Program-made: the position numbers and the translations under genes
In this document: piece by piece, positions 36,101 through 48,848 of the stretch
Numbering within the stretch: position 1 is the stretch's first letter
How the letters are laid out: the number at the start of each line of letters is the position of its first letter
DNA from: Neomonachus schauinslandi
Taxonomy: Eukaryota; Chordata; Mammalia; Carnivora; Phocidae
Direction: 5' to 3'
DNA: 64,000 nt
NCBI RefSeq assembly: GCF_002201575.2
Contig: NC_058417.1
Span: forward strand, 25,123,347-25,187,346
The notes under the pieces: model-generated
Database searches by the model: none
Told to the model about the DNA's origin: nothing
The model's input: the letters and a program-made list of their open reading frames with translations, nothing else

Positions 36101-36284
36101 TTTATTTCTTAGGTTTATATTTGGGTGAGGGTTTACAATTTTGACAGAATTAGGGTGATTCTTAAATTTCTTTGGCATTCTGAGATCCCCATCTCCCAGT
36201 GATCCAGGAGGAATCTTCAGGGTATTCACCATCAGATAGAAGTAAAAGATATGGAGAACCAATGTTTATTGATAAACAGCTTTG

Positions 36285-36420
36285 TGCCCAACACTGTGCC
36301 AGGTGTTTTTACATGGCTTATCTCATTTAATCATATTTAATTAGGATCACAGGTCCATTTCAGAAATATGCAAAATGCGGGACCTAAAGATACCTAGCTC
36401 CTGATACTTAGAATTACGTA
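36285..36420 (+). repeat. Ancient mammalian interspersed repeat (family uncertain)
   Basis: 'cccaacactgtgccaggtgt' followed by a 'cttatctcatttaatcat' segment is a familiar old repeat motif. Also seen near 41460 and 42590. Confidence 0.4.
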
Positions 36421-37529
36421 AAGTGCATTAGGGTGACACCTCAAATAAGTCCAAACCTCTTTTTGCCCTGCCTGATCAAATATTCATTTCAAAACACTGT
36501 ATGCTGGAATGAGCCACGTGGGAGTTGAAGAGAATCAACTATTCAGGTGGTGAAAATGTGTGACTGCCACTGGCAGATGAGGTTCCAGTATGATGAATTC
36601 CCAGCTTGTCCTTATTGCTTCAGGCAATAACTGACAGGCCTGACTGGTCATTGGCTTTCCAGCTCTGGCATTGATAGGACTGAAAATTCTTAGTGTCACA
36701 GATACTTAAAAGCTGCCCCTGTTAGCGTGGATACAGACAGTGCTAGAGGGTCCTGATTGCCTAGAGATGTAATCAATATGGTCTAGAGTTCTTGACCTGA
36801 ACCTATAATTATCTGGATGTTATAAAGGTGGCTTGTTGTTACAGAAAATGCTTATATTCAGAACTTTGAGGCTAATTTGTGAATGGAGAGAAGAAAAATG
36901 GGAGCTTTGTCCCTTTTCCTATACTTCACAGTATTTAAGAGGCTATTAGAGTAATCACAGACCAGGGTATTCTTATAGGATTAGAACATTGTATCATCAG
37001 GATTTGGGGTGCTGAAGTTTAAATCTTACCTCTGATGTGTTCCTAATACCCTGCAAAAGTTGTGACTTTAATGTTTTGCAGCTTGTGACTGTGAGTTTTT
37101 GAATACCAAAAGAGAATTTTTTTTTTTCATTGGTCCAAGGACATGGATTTGAAGTGCAGCTTTAAATAATAACACATTTGAGTCTGATATTTTCCGGAAG
37201 CTAAGTGTATGGTGAAAAACAGAAGCCGAGTAAGCAGGTATTACAGCATCTGTGATCATCCCTGGGCAGGAGTGAGTCTGGATTGACACTGGTAGCAGTT
37301 CTTAAGTCACTGTCTGTACTGATGCTTTTAAGTATATCATGAACAAGATTAATTTGCCTGTGAAAACAGTGAAAAAGAGGCATGAAATGACTTAACAGGA
37401 GATGTGGATCCTGATTGCTCTGTCACTGCTTGGCTTAAGATAACTCTGGTTGGCATTATTATTGGATTACCCTATGGACAGGATACCTTGAAAAAGGGGG
37501 AGAAAGTAATGCCTTGTAATAGAGGGTTC

Positions 37530-37615
37530 TTTAAGAACAAGGGTTGTCTTTATAGTTCTCATGCCTGGTATCGGTGCTCGCCACAGAGCAGATAATCAAT
37601 ATTTGTTGCATTGTT
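37530..37615 (+). mobile_element. L2-like 3' end (ancient)
   Basis: 'acagagcagataatcaatat' followed by ttgttgcat resembles the L2 tail; upstream text is weakly similar. Confidence 0.35.
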
Positions 37616-37639
37616 GACAGAACGGATGAACAGAAAAGA

Positions 37640-37858
37640 GAGAGGCGGGGAAACAAATTATGAGAGACTCTTAACTATAGAGAACAAACAGGGTTGATGG
37701 AGGGCAGTGGGGTAGGGAATGTGGTAGATGGATGATGGGCATTAAGGAGGGCACTTGTGATGAGCACTGGGTGTCATATGTAAATGATGAACCACTGAAC
37801 TCTGCTCTTGAAACCAATATTGAACTGTATGTCAACTAACTAGAATGAAAAAAAAAAA
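37640..37858 (+). mobile_element. Carnivore L1 3' end, strongly 5'-truncated
   Basis: 'atgagagactcttaactata', 'gatgatgggcattaaggagg' and 'tgatgagcactgggtgtcat' through to 'gtatgtcaactaactagaat' and poly(A): a typical carnivore L1 3' UTR. It differs in its end sequence from the two L1 tails at 9231 and 49858, so it is another subfamily. Confidence 0.85.
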
Positions 37859-39079
37859 GCACAAGGCTTTAAATATACCATAAGCTGATTAAAATTTAAT
37901 AATGCCACATCTTCATATCTCCATTACCTCGCTTAAACCTAGAAAATGTGATCTTGGCCTAGAGTCCTTTATTAGACTATGTTTATCGTCACTATTTCTT
38001 TGTTTGGGCCTTTGGTAAACTGTGTGTGATCAGATGGAATATTGGGCAGAGTATTTCAAATCATCTTTTATGTCGTTTTTAAAAGAAGCATTATGTTTAA
38101 GTAGTATGTTTCTCATCTTTGATAGCTTTTATATCACCAGCTAATAAAAATAAAGGAATTATGGCCCTCAAATCAGTTGTGTTTTGGTGTTATAGGCTGG
38201 CATGTGAATTTGTGTTTTAAGGTTATCTTTATAAAGCATTCACTGTAGCAGATTCCCACTTTCTGGAATCTGATGTCAAGCTTGGCAAACATCCACTGAA
38301 GAGAATGGACTTCCTTTTGTTTTCTGGTCATCCTAGGCTAACTTTTAGACATGTCATTGTGTGGCTATTTGGGGCTGTCTTTTAAGCTCACCCATTTTAT
38401 ACATGAACCCAGGATATTAGCATATAGGGATCTGACTTAAATTCCATTAAGCCAAAATATTTCGTTGAAGAATTGCCACCATTTTGGCAATGTCATTACA
38501 GTTCAGCGACTTGTACTTATGCTCCAGGCAGCCCTGCGAGACACGGTATCTTGAGTCTTAAACTGGTTTTACTTTGGTGTGCTAAGAATATTGGAAAGAC
38601 CACAATTCTATAAATACTCCGTGTTGAGATCAGAGAGAATACCAAAGTTACACTTGAAACTTTAATTGAGTTCCCCAGTTAGTAATCCCTTTTTTAGATG
38701 AGTTATATACTTTTCAAATGAAGAATGTTTGCATGATTGGGAAGAGAAAAGACTTTCGTTTCACCCTTCTGTTTCTGTCTACCTAAAGAGGACACGTACA
38801 GCATCCATACTAGTCCCTTTAACATTCTGCTATTGGGCTGACTTTTCCTGTGTCAGAAATTTTTAGCCATGAGTGAATACCTTTAAATAGAGTTTTTATA
38901 GCCATGGTAGGATCCCAATTCCTGAAGCAGGGGGCCTAAGCTAGAGAGACCTTAGTAAAATTTTGGTATGGTGCCTGAAACTTTTCATTTGCCTTGAAAC
39001 CTGTTCTTAATTTTACTCTTTATTCCAATTCACTCCATTGATTAAATTAATTACTTTCTCTGCTGTTCTTAAACTTTTA

Positions 39080-39216
39080 CTGTTGTGTTTATCACCTCAT
39101 ATTAAAGTTAGTTGGGAACCATTTCCCATTCTAGACTGTGAGCTCATCTTTGTACTCCCCACAGCACCCTGAACGGCTCTGACACATAATAGGCACTCAA
39201 TAAATGTTAATGAATT
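39080..39216 (+). mobile_element. L2 LINE 3' end
   Basis: 'ctagactgtgagctcatctt', 'tgtactccccacagcaccct' and 'aataggcactcaataaatgt' in the correct L2 order. Confidence 0.7.
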
Positions 39217-39395
39217 CAACATTTTAGCATGGAATATTGAAACCAAATTTTTGCATTTGACTAGACACAGTAGTTGCCTTCTAGGAGAGGAACTGAGTGG
39301 CTAGGGAACAGAAATGAGAAGGAGATTTTTTTTTTCCACTGTAGTCTTTTAGAACATGTGCATGCATTATCCACAAAACATAAATGAAACTCTTT

Positions 39396-39593
39396 TTTTT
39401 TTTTTTTAAAGATTTTATTTATTTATTTGACAGAGAGAGACAGCGAGAGCAGGAATACAAGCAGGGGGAGTGGGAGAGGGAGAAGCAGGCCTCCCGCTGA
39501 GCAGGGAGCCCGATGTGGGACTCGATCCCAGGACCCCGGGATCATGACCTGAGCCGAAGGCAGACGCTTAACGACTGAGCCACCCAGGCGCCC
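39396..39593 (-). mobile_element. Can-SINE (antisense)
   Basis: Perfect 16-bp target duplication ataaatgaaactcttt at 39380-39395 and 39594-39609; full body. Confidence 0.95.
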
Positions 39594-40576
39594 ATAAATG
39601 AAACTCTTTAACACCAAACATATTTTTCAGCATTTGATCGTTTACCATTGCAGGTAAGGTTAAGGGATGTTAAATAACTTGTCTATTGTCATATGCTCAT
39701 GCATTGGAGCAAGGATATAAATCTGTGAGACCTTCATTTTTCCAGAATATTAAACAGCATCTTGGCCACAGTAGCCTACCTTGATTTCATTCATATGATC
39801 AGCAAGTAGCAGCATTATATCTGACCTAGGAGCTGTCCTTATTTATTCTTTATATTATATACTGTGTACATCATAGAAGTCATCAAATACGGCGCCTCCA
39901 CTCCTGAGTGGCATGTCTATTTTAAGGGGCCATTGGCCAGACCTCCTTGATAGGGTTTTGATGACTGAAGACTGTTTTACCCATGGCTCACCTAGGTATC
40001 CCTGCTGCTTGCAGAGAGACTCTTAGCCTTTAAGCAGTAGACATTTATTTTCAGCTAGGAAAGCCACTATCAATCAGGTAATGTTTTCTCAAGCTGAAAA
40101 AGGCTTTCACTAAAGAATAGTGATTGCCCAAGGTCACATTTCTTTTCCATCTACTTGTGGGCAAATGCAAACTAACAGAATATTAGTGTTTGAAATTCAT
40201 AATTTATTCTATATTTGGGGCTAGGGGAGGGGGAGACAAAGTGATTATATTTCTCTTAGAAATATTTTTAATTGCTTTTTCAAAATATGAATAAAGCATA
40301 AAGAAGCCAAAAATGCCCTGATCCTAAATGGACCTGACACCTTGATCTTCTATCATGGCATAACATATGAGTGGGGATTCCCAAAGGACCTTTGTACACT
40401 ACAATATTTATTACTATAAAGATCTAAGAGTTCTTAGCCACTTTGAAACTTATAAGAGTGTTCAGATCCCATCCACTGGACTTGTGTTTTCACATGTTTA
40501 AATTATTCTGGTTTGTATAGTTTATTCAGAAATAACTCCCACTTCAAATTCTGAAAAATAAGATTTGGTCTTCCAG

Positions 40577-40773
40577 GGCGCCTGGGTGGCTCAGTCGTTA
40601 AGCGTCTGCCTTCGGCTCAGGTCATGATCCCAGCGTCCTGGGATCGAGTCCCACATTGGGCTCCCTCCTCGAGGGGGAAGCCTGCTTCTCCCTCTCCCAC
40701 TCCTGCTGCTTGTGTTCCTGCTCTCGCTATCTCTGTCTCTGTCAAATAAATAAATAAAATCTTAAAAAAAAAA
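40577..40773 (+). mobile_element. Can-SINE
   Basis: Perfect 14-bp target duplication atttggtcttccag at 40563-40576 and 40774-40787; full body and AATAAA tail. Confidence 0.95.
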
Positions 40774-41459
40774 ATTTGGTCTTCCAGTAAATGTGGAAAG
40801 AAGAACTCAGCTCAAATGTGAAAGTATACTCGAGAGATAAATGTATTTGCTTGCTTTTCTTGTCCGTTAATGCTTGAGAACTATAGGGTCTTTAACCAGC
40901 CCATTTTGTACCTCCGTTTTTTCATCTTGAAAATGGTAACTAAATACTGCCTTCTTTTTGGTTGATATGAACAAAATACTAGTAAACTGAAAGGCTCTGG
41001 ATTGGTACCCCCATCAGCTCCTGCTATTGATGGTGGAATTTTCATTGTAGTTTGTTCACTGTGGTTTCAAGAATAAACATTATGGGTTGTTTTTGGTTTA
41101 TTATGGTTTATTTTTTTAATAATATTGTCTTAAGAATAAAAAAGTTACTAAGGAACTTCAGTGAATACAGAACAATTCACATTCACAAAACTAGATATAG
41201 GCAAATTAGTAGATGTCCTTGACCGAGACAACAATATTTTCAGGTTGTGATCTTGAAAATTATCATCATTTTGAATTACGTGCATCCTTACTTCCAAAGA
41301 AAATCTAACTGGACTGTGTATTTAGGGAAAGTTGTAACATTAAAAGACAATAAATAGGATATTTAACATCTTTATTTAAATCTCGAGTTACATGCAGCCC
41401 ATACAGTTTCTGTGCTGCATATTAAATTTTATATATAATGAATAATACTGGTTTTTTAT

Positions 41460-41985
41460 AATATTTGATTGCTCAGTATACTGTGCTAAGTACTTCACAT
41501 ACATTAGCTTCTTTATTCTTCACAAAATTCTCATGAGGTAAAGGTATTGTTATACAGTTGACCCTTGAACAACATGGGGGTTAGGGGTCTTGAGCCCGCC
41601 CTGTGCAGCTGAAAATCCACGTATAATTTTTGACTTTCCTAAAAGTTAATTACTAATAGCCTACTGTTGTCCAGAAGCCTTCCTGAGGACATAGTTGATT
41701 AACCCATATTTTGCATGTTTTATATATATATATATCTATATTATATACTATATTATATACTGTACTCCTACAATATAGTAAGCTAAAGAAAAGAAAATGT
41801 TATTAAGAAAATCATAAGGAAGAGAATATACATTTATAGGTCTATACTCTATTTATAAAAAGAAAAAAATCTACATTTAAGTGGACCCATGCAGTTCAAA
41901 TCCATGTTGTTCAAGGGTCAACTATAATTCCTTTTTTTCAGAGTAAGGAGCTATGGCTCATAAAAATTACATACACTGTACTACC
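41460..41985 (+). repeat. Ancient interspersed repeat interrupted by MER2
   Basis: 'actgtgctaagtacttcaca' to 'ctcatgaggtaaaggtattg' precedes the MER2 copy, and 'ttcagagtaaggagctatgg' resumes after it. Same family as at 36285. Confidence 0.4.
41555..41924 (+). mobile_element. MER2-type Tigger MITE, sense copy
   Basis: cagttgacccttgaacaaca at the start and gttgttcaagggtcaacta at the end, with TA on both sides (41553-41554, 41925-41926). About 370 bp; the interior 'aagaaaatgttattaagaaa' matches the family text. No ORF. Confidence 0.88.
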
Positions 41986-42071
41986 TTCCACTTTGGCAGT
42001 GTCATCTGAATTTCTTTGTCATGAACATGTTTTATACAGCTCTTTATTAAAAAACATATATATATGTATTT

Positions 42072-42256
42072 TGAAGATTTTATTTATTTGTCAGACAGAG
42101 AGAGAGAGCACAAGCAGGGGGAGCTGCAGGCAGAGGGAGAGGGAGAAGCAGGCTCCCCGCTGAGCAGGGAGCCCGATGCGGGGCTCGATCCCAGGACCCT
42201 GGGATCATGACCCGAGCCGAAGGCAGACGCTTAACGACTGAGCCACCTGGCGTCCC
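42072..42256 (-). mobile_element. Can-SINE (antisense)
   Basis: gaagattttatttatttgtc and full body to 'agccacctggcgtccc', in an AT-rich site where the duplication is blurred (atatatgtatttt versus aaatatatttttga). Confidence 0.92.
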
Positions 42257-42284
42257 AAATATATTTTTGATAGATGCATTTTTA

Positions 42285-42500
42285 GAATAGGCAGGTGTGT
42301 AGTGGAAGCACATGAACTCTGTGGTCAAATGTAGGTTCTAACTTTATAGCCAACCGGGTATATGACCTTGAGTCTCTTTGTCCTCAGAAGGATATAAGAA
42401 CACCTGTCTCCTATATTGTGAAAATTAATAGATGACATTTGTAAAGCTTCTGGCCATAGTTCAGGTATGTAACAAGGACTCATTAAATGTTCTCTCCTTG
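42285..42500 (+). mobile_element. MIR SINE
   Basis: 'acatgaactctgtggtcaaa', 'gtatatgaccttgagtctct' and 'aacaaggactcattaaatgt' in MIR order, diverged. Confidence 0.65.
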
Positions 42501-42574
42501 TTACTTTATTTCAGTAATAATAATAATGGCAATAACTCTTACTATATCCCAGAGTTTTTGTTTTGCTCTTTATA

Positions 42575-42720
42575 TATGTTTATATACCTATGGGGACTGG
42601 TTATAGTACTGTCCTCATTTTATGATTGAGGACACAGACTTAGAGAAGTAGTAGAGCCCATGGTGGAGGCCAGGCAGTCTCATTCCAGAGCTTTGTATTC
42701 TGAACTAATATGTGATTTTC
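42575..42720 (+). repeat. Ancient interspersed repeat (family uncertain)
   Basis: 'ctcattttatgattgaggac' and 'ccaggcagtctcattccaga' recall the old repeat whose start is seen at 36285 and 41460. Confidence 0.35.
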
Positions 42721-43133
42721 TTTGAGGATATGTTCCACTAACAATAGGTTAGATTCTGACATTTCAGGCAACAGTTTAAGGCTCAGAAATGATCATCCCA
42801 CCTATCCCCCATCTAGTTCTTCCAGGTTTAGATTGTGACAATATGACAGTTTCTTTACTGATACTCACTTGATTGCTACAGGAAGTTTGTTAGATTAGAT
42901 ATTCAGAGACCCTTCTGATTCTAAAATCTGTGATCCTCTGTTGTTTGGTTATATTTGCAGTACTCTGAGGCAGCTCTGATAGTCCTTTAAGGGAAAGAGA
43001 TTCATCACCCTGGCTTAAAAAGGAATACGTTGACTTCTCTACTGAACTGAAATTAGCCATTTCGTGGGGCTTTTGGTGGGGACTGCAGAATTAACTCCGT
43101 AAGCTTCTTCGCTCCTTAAAAAGAAGAACCTCA

Positions 43134-43345
43134 CGGGTGCCTGGGTGGCTCAGTCAGTTAAGCACCCAGCTCTTGGTTTTGGCTCAGATCCTGATCTCAT
43201 GGGTCCTGGGATCGTGCCCTGCGTCCAGCTCTGCACTCAGCAGGGAGTCGCTTGAGGATTCTCTCCTTCTGCCCCGCCCCTCACTGGTGCACTTGCTCTC
43301 TAAAATAAATAAATAAATCTTTGGGACGGGGCGGGGCGGCGGGGG
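43134..43345 (+). mobile_element. Can-SINE with a G-rich tract in place of poly(A)
   Basis: Body from cgggtgcctgggtggctcag to taaaataaataaataaatct, then at 43323-43345 four runs of three to five G separated by one to four bases, instead of A. Target duplication aagaacctca at 43124-43133 and aaggaacctca at 43346-43356. Confidence 0.9.
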
Positions 43346-45415
43346 AAGGAACCTCAAAACAGTTCTGCTCAAATGGATTTGACTTCAGTGATACTTGTTT
43401 TAGTGTGTAAATAGATTTTGCTCAGTCTTAAAAAATGGAGCTGTTTTGTTTGCCAGGGGAGCAGGTGACACTCCTGAGTGTGTTAGATTGGCTATTTACA
43501 TTTGCTTTTGACTCTGTCTTGAACTGTCACTGCCTCTCCTTCACTCTTTTCCCCCTCTGTCTCTGTGTCAGTTTGTCTTCTGTTTCTGTTTCTCCCTTCT
43601 AGCTTCTCTCTTCCTATTTGGATAATTCTGCTTTATTTCTGTAAGTGAAAGACTCTCCCAGGATGCTGAATATGTCATTATTGTTATAGCGCTCCTTAAA
43701 TGCACAGAAGATTTTAGCTTGGCTGTAAAGCTTGCTCTTGGCATAAATTTGGCAGAGAGTTTTTAGCCTGGGGGAGACTTTTTATTGGGATCATGAAAGT
43801 GTTGGGGCATCACTGCCCTCCACTTTTCCTGCTTGAAGTATGACATTAGTGGTTTTAGCTCTTGTTGACCCTTCTTTTTAAACCAAAGCTTTATAGCTTA
43901 TTAGTGCACAGTGCGGAATTTTCTTATGATATGTTGGAGGGAAAGAAAAAAACTCCTCTAAGGTTACAAATGGTTTCACTTACCAAAATGATTATTTCTC
44001 TTGGAAAGTTTTGTCTTTTCTTTGAAATTTCCGGGAGTTGGGTGGGCTTGATGTCCTCTTTCCCACTCTTTCCCTACCCACACTCTCACGTTGGCAGAAA
44101 TGCTGAGAGCTTTAAGCATAATTCCAGACTTCTGGGAGGCAAATCATTGACCAAGGAATAACGAAGACACACTTTTCTGCTGTTATTTTAAAGAAATGTT
44201 TTCAGTCGAAATGGAAGTAAGGACAGAATACTGCAGGCTGTTTTTGACTATTTGTTTCATTTATAGAATGTAGGACAAATGCTTTGGAACATCAGTAATT
44301 ACTATTTCAAGCCACCTTTGGGAATTGAGATCTGTGCTTTTCAAATCTGTACCTAATCTCATACCTCATCATTTATTGGATCAAATACCAGCCTCATTTG
44401 CTCAGCATCCAGGTCAGCGCCTTGAGCTCCAAATCAGGCATGACATGTCACCTTATGAGAGTTTCTCTGCATTGCCCCTATCTGTTTCTGCTTCATGAAA
44501 GGACTTGATGTAAGCATCTTCATTTTTCCAAGGTATCTGAAGGCTTAACTGAAATGAAAATTCTTTGCCCTCTCCCTGAAAATAATACTTAAAATACTTT
44601 CATCTTTACATTTTGCTTATCAGAGTTACTTTGTCCAGTCTTGGAGCAGAGCATTCTGAATGTGAGCCCAATAGGTCTAAGCTTCTGATGGGTCCACAAG
44701 AAACTGCTGAAGAAATTTAAGGATTTCCTGGCCAAAGCAAGCAGTGTCCTTCAATAAGGTTTCAGATTATAACATAAACCTAGACATATCTGAGAAGAAG
44801 AAGAGTTGTGAATTTTTTTATCATCACAAACTGTATAATACATACTTCCAGTGACCTCCATGGGTTGCCTGTCTGCTGTTGGCTCAACTGGATTTTAATG
44901 GAGCCATTCTTGCACTTCCACTCTTTCATCCCTCCCTTTTTATGGGAATAAAAATTAAATTGGGTGCTATTTAAATATTCTCAACTTAACGGTTTATTGG
45001 AAACCACTCTGCCGCAGGGCATAGCACTTTGAAAAACTGCCTTGCACCAGACCAGTTTTCCAGCCAGCTGGTTTACCCCCAAACCTGGAGTTCACTTTAC
45101 TCAGACTTTTAATTTCTTTAAACCAAATGATCACAGAAAAACTTAGGAGAACCCAGTTTCATTTGTGAGGTTTTTCAATAAAAGTGAAGTGGAGTGTGGC
45201 TAGAAAACCAGACCGGTGAAAAGCCATGACTCTGCTGACACTAGAGGAAAAGCGACAGAATTCTGACACTACGTGCTTCCAGTGTTAAGGAGAAAAGAAA
45301 ACGAGGAAGGTGGAAGAGCTTTAGGGCTGGTCCACTTTGGGAAAGCAAGGGAGCAAAGAAAGTGTGGTTCAGTTCTTTTGTCCCTTATAGGTGCTTTATT
45401 TAAAAAGTTTCTCCT

Positions 45416-45597
45416 GGGGAGCCTGGGTGGCTCAGATGGTTAAGCATCTGCCTTCACTCAGGTCATGATCCCAGGGTCCTGGGATTGAGCCCTGCGTCAG
45501 GCTCCCTGCTCAGCGGGGAGTCTCCTTCTCCCTCTGCCCACCCCCCGCCTTGTGCTCACTCTCTTTCTCTCTCACATGGATTAAAAAAACCTTTAAA
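45416..45597 (+). mobile_element. Can-SINE
   Basis: Body ggggagcctgggtggctcag to the A-rich end. Target duplication aaaaagttt(c/t)tcct at 45402-45415 and 45598-45611. Confidence 0.9.
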
Positions 45598-45611
45598 AAA
45601 AAGTTTTTCCT

Positions 45612-45960
45612 ACTTTTATGTATATGTTCTTTCTAGAAAATTTGGAAAGTACAGAAAATTATAAAGAATAAAATTTAAAAACTCAGGTGTAATTATTCTT
45701 AACACTTTGGCATATAAATTCTTAGTTCCTTTTTTATTTAAAAGGTTTTAAAAATTGGCAATATATTAAACAGTATTTTGTAACTTGCCTCATTTATTAT
45801 CAGATTTCCTTCAAGTAATTAAATATTTCTCAAAACATAGATAATTTAATAGTTATATTCTTTGAATCACTTGTCTAGCCTTCTATCATTAAACTTCTTG
45901 GTTTCTGATTTCTTTACCATATTAATTAAGAATAAATAAAATTCTTACATATAAATCTTT
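45612..45960 (+). repeat. Ancient interspersed repeat (family uncertain)
   Basis: 'tctagaaaatttggaaagta' with 'cagaaaattataaagaataa', followed by 'tattttgtaacttgcctcat', is a familiar old mammalian repeat. AT-rich, with no ends visible. Confidence 0.4.
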
Positions 45961-45982
45961 GGCTTATATGTTTCCAAGCATT

Positions 45983-48558
45983 TAAAGAAGAATTAATATC
46001 AGTCCTTCTCAAATGCTTCCAAAAATAGAAGAGGAAGGAACACTTCCAAACTCATTTTACAAGGTCAGCAAAACCAGATAAGGACACTATGAGAAAGGAA
46101 AATTACAGGCCATTATACCTGATGAACATAGATACAGAAATCCTTAATAAGCTATTAGCAAACCAAATTCAACAATACACTAAAAGGATCATATACCATG
46201 GTCAAGTGGGATTTATTCCAGGGATGCTTGGATGGTTTAACATTCACAAATCAATCAGTGTGGTACAGCACATTAACAAAATAAAGGATAAAAATCATAT
46301 CATCTAAGTAGATTCAGAAGAAGCACTTGACAAAATTCACCTTCCATTTTTTTTTTAAAGATTTTATTTATTTATTTGACAGAGAAAGAGAGAGACAGCA
46401 AGAGAAGGAACACAAGCAGGGGGGAGTGGGAGAGGGAGAAGCAGGCTTCCTGCTGAGCAGGGAGCCTGATGCGGGGCTTGATCCCAGGACCCTGGGATCA
46501 TGACCTGAGCTGAAGGCAGATGCTTAGTGACTGAGCCACCCAGGTGCCCCTCACGTTCCATTTTTGATAAAAACTCTCAACAAAGTGCGTATGGAGGAAG
46601 TGTACCTCAACATAATAAAGGCCATATGTGACGAACCCCCAGCTATAACCCATTATACCCAATGGTGAAAAGCTGAAAGATTTTCCTCCAAGATCGGGAA
46701 CAACACAAGGATGCCCACCCTCTCCACTTTGATTCAACATAGTATGGAAGACTTAGCCAAAGCAATTAGGCAAGAAAAAGAAATAAAAGGTATCCAAATT
46801 GGAAAGGAAGAAGTAAAACTGTCATAATTTGCATATGACAGATATTATATGTAGAAACCCTAAAGACTCCACCAAAATGCTGTTAGAACTAATAAATGAA
46901 TTCAGTAAATTTTGCAGTATACAAAATCAGTATATAAGAATCAGTTGTGTTTCTATACACTAATAACAAACTAACAGAAAGAGAAATAAAACAATCTCAT
47001 TTACAGTTGCTTCAGAAAGAATGAAATACCTAGGAATGAATTTAACTAGCAAGGTAAAAGACTTGTAAACAAAAGCTATAGGACATTGATGAAAAAAATT
47101 AAAGACACAAATAAATGGAATGATAGTACATGCTCATGGATTGGAAGATTTAATATTGTTAAAATGTTCATACTACCCAAACAATCTACAGATTCAATAC
47201 AATACCTATCAAAATTCCAATGGTATTTTTCACAGAAATAGAACAAGCAATATTAAAATTTGTATGGAACCACAAAAGACCCTGAGTATCCAAAGCAAAC
47301 TTGAGAAAGAAGAACAAGGTTGGAGGCATCATGTTTCCTGATTTCAAACTATATTACAAAACTATAGTAATCAAAACAATATAGTATTGCCATTAAAATA
47401 GACACATAGATAAGTAGAACAGAATGGAGAGCCCAGAAATAAACCTACAGATATGTGATCAATTAATTAATGACAAAGGAGCCAAGAATATACAATGGGG
47501 AAAGGATAGTCTCTTTAATAAATGGTGTTGGGGAAACTGGACCAGTATCTTTCAACTGAAAATGGATTAAAGACTTGAATATAAAATCGTTTAAAACCAT
47601 AAAACTTCCAGGAGAAAACATAGGCAGTAAACTCCTTGACATTGGTCATGGTGATAATATTTTGGATTTGACACCAAAGCAAAGGCAATGAAAGCAAAAA
47701 TAAACAATTGGGACTACACCAAACTAGAAAGCTTCTGTACAGCAGAAGAGACCATCAACAGAATGAAAAATTAACCTATGGAATCAGATAAAATATTTGC
47801 AAATCATGTATCTGATAAGGGGTTAATATCCAAAATATATATAAAGAATATAAAGAATTCATACAACTCCATAGGAAAAAAATTCAATTAAAAAATGGAC
47901 AGAGGATCTGACTAGTCATTTTTCCACAGAAGACATACAAATGGCCAACAAGTACATGAAAAGGTGCTCAGCATCACTAATCAGTGGGGAAATGCAAATC
48001 AAAGCCACAATGAGAGAGCCCCTCACACCTATCAGAATGGCTGTTGTCAAAAAGATAAGAAATAACAAGTGTTGGCAAGGATATGGATAAAAGGGAACAC
48101 TGGTTCACCATAAATTAGAATTTGGACAGTAAATTGGTGAAGCCACTGTGAAAAACAGTATGGAGGTTCCTCAAAAAATTAGAAATAGAAATACTGTATG
48201 ATTCAGCAGTTTTTATTTGAAGGAAACAAAAACACTAATCAAAAAGATATCTGCATCCCTGTATTTGTTACAGTGTTATTTACAATAGCTAAGACATGCA
48301 AACAACCTAAGTATCCATCGATAGATGAATGGATAAAGAAAGTGTAGTATATATACAATGGAATATTTTTCAGCCATAAAAAAGAAGGAAATCCTGCCAC
48401 TGTGGCAACATGGATAGAATTTGAGGGCATTATTCTAAATGAAGTAAGTCAGATGGAGAAAGGCAAATACTGTATGATCTTACTTATATGTGGAATCTAA
48501 ACAAAACAAACTAATCTCAAAGATAGAACAGATGGGTGGTGGCCAGAGGTGGTTGCTT
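45983..48558 (+). mobile_element. Old L1 (sense), RT domain to start of 3' UTR
   Basis: Starts in RT at 'aatagaagaggaaggaacac', passes the degraded motif A (Asp-Ser-Glu-Glu-Ala-Leu-Asp near 46310), motif C near 46840, the thumb ('tatggaaccacaaaagaccc' near 47263) and the C-terminus ('gggaaatgcaaatcaaagcc' near 47990), and ends at 'gatgggtggtggccagaggt'. No poly(A) follows, so the true 3' end is missing. Many stops; one SINE at 46352-46550. Confidence 0.88.
46352..46550 (-). mobile_element. Can-SINE in the old L1 (antisense)
   Basis: Target duplication tcac(c/g)ttccattttt at 46337-46351 and 46551-46565. Confidence 0.93.
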
Positions 48559-48848
48559 CAACTCTTAAATATAATTGAGAAAACTCAAGAGGAGAAGGAA
48601 AGCCAATTATATTTACTCGTATTTTTATTTACTATGTTCTTTATTCCCTCAAATGTTACAAAATTACTTCTTATATTGTTTTCTTTTCATGGGGAGAACT
48701 TCCTTTAGCCATTCTTTTAGAGTAAGTCTTCTGGAAACTAGTTCTTTTCATTTTTGTTCATCTGAGAATGTCTTAATTTTCCCTTCATTCCTAAAAGATA
48801 TTTTCTCCAGGTACAGGATTCAGGGTTGATGATTCTTTTCTTTAAATG

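Noticed and set aside
43862..44161. 99-codon ORF on +
   Set aside because: No similarity I can recognise; low-complexity hydrophobic composition; chance expectation.
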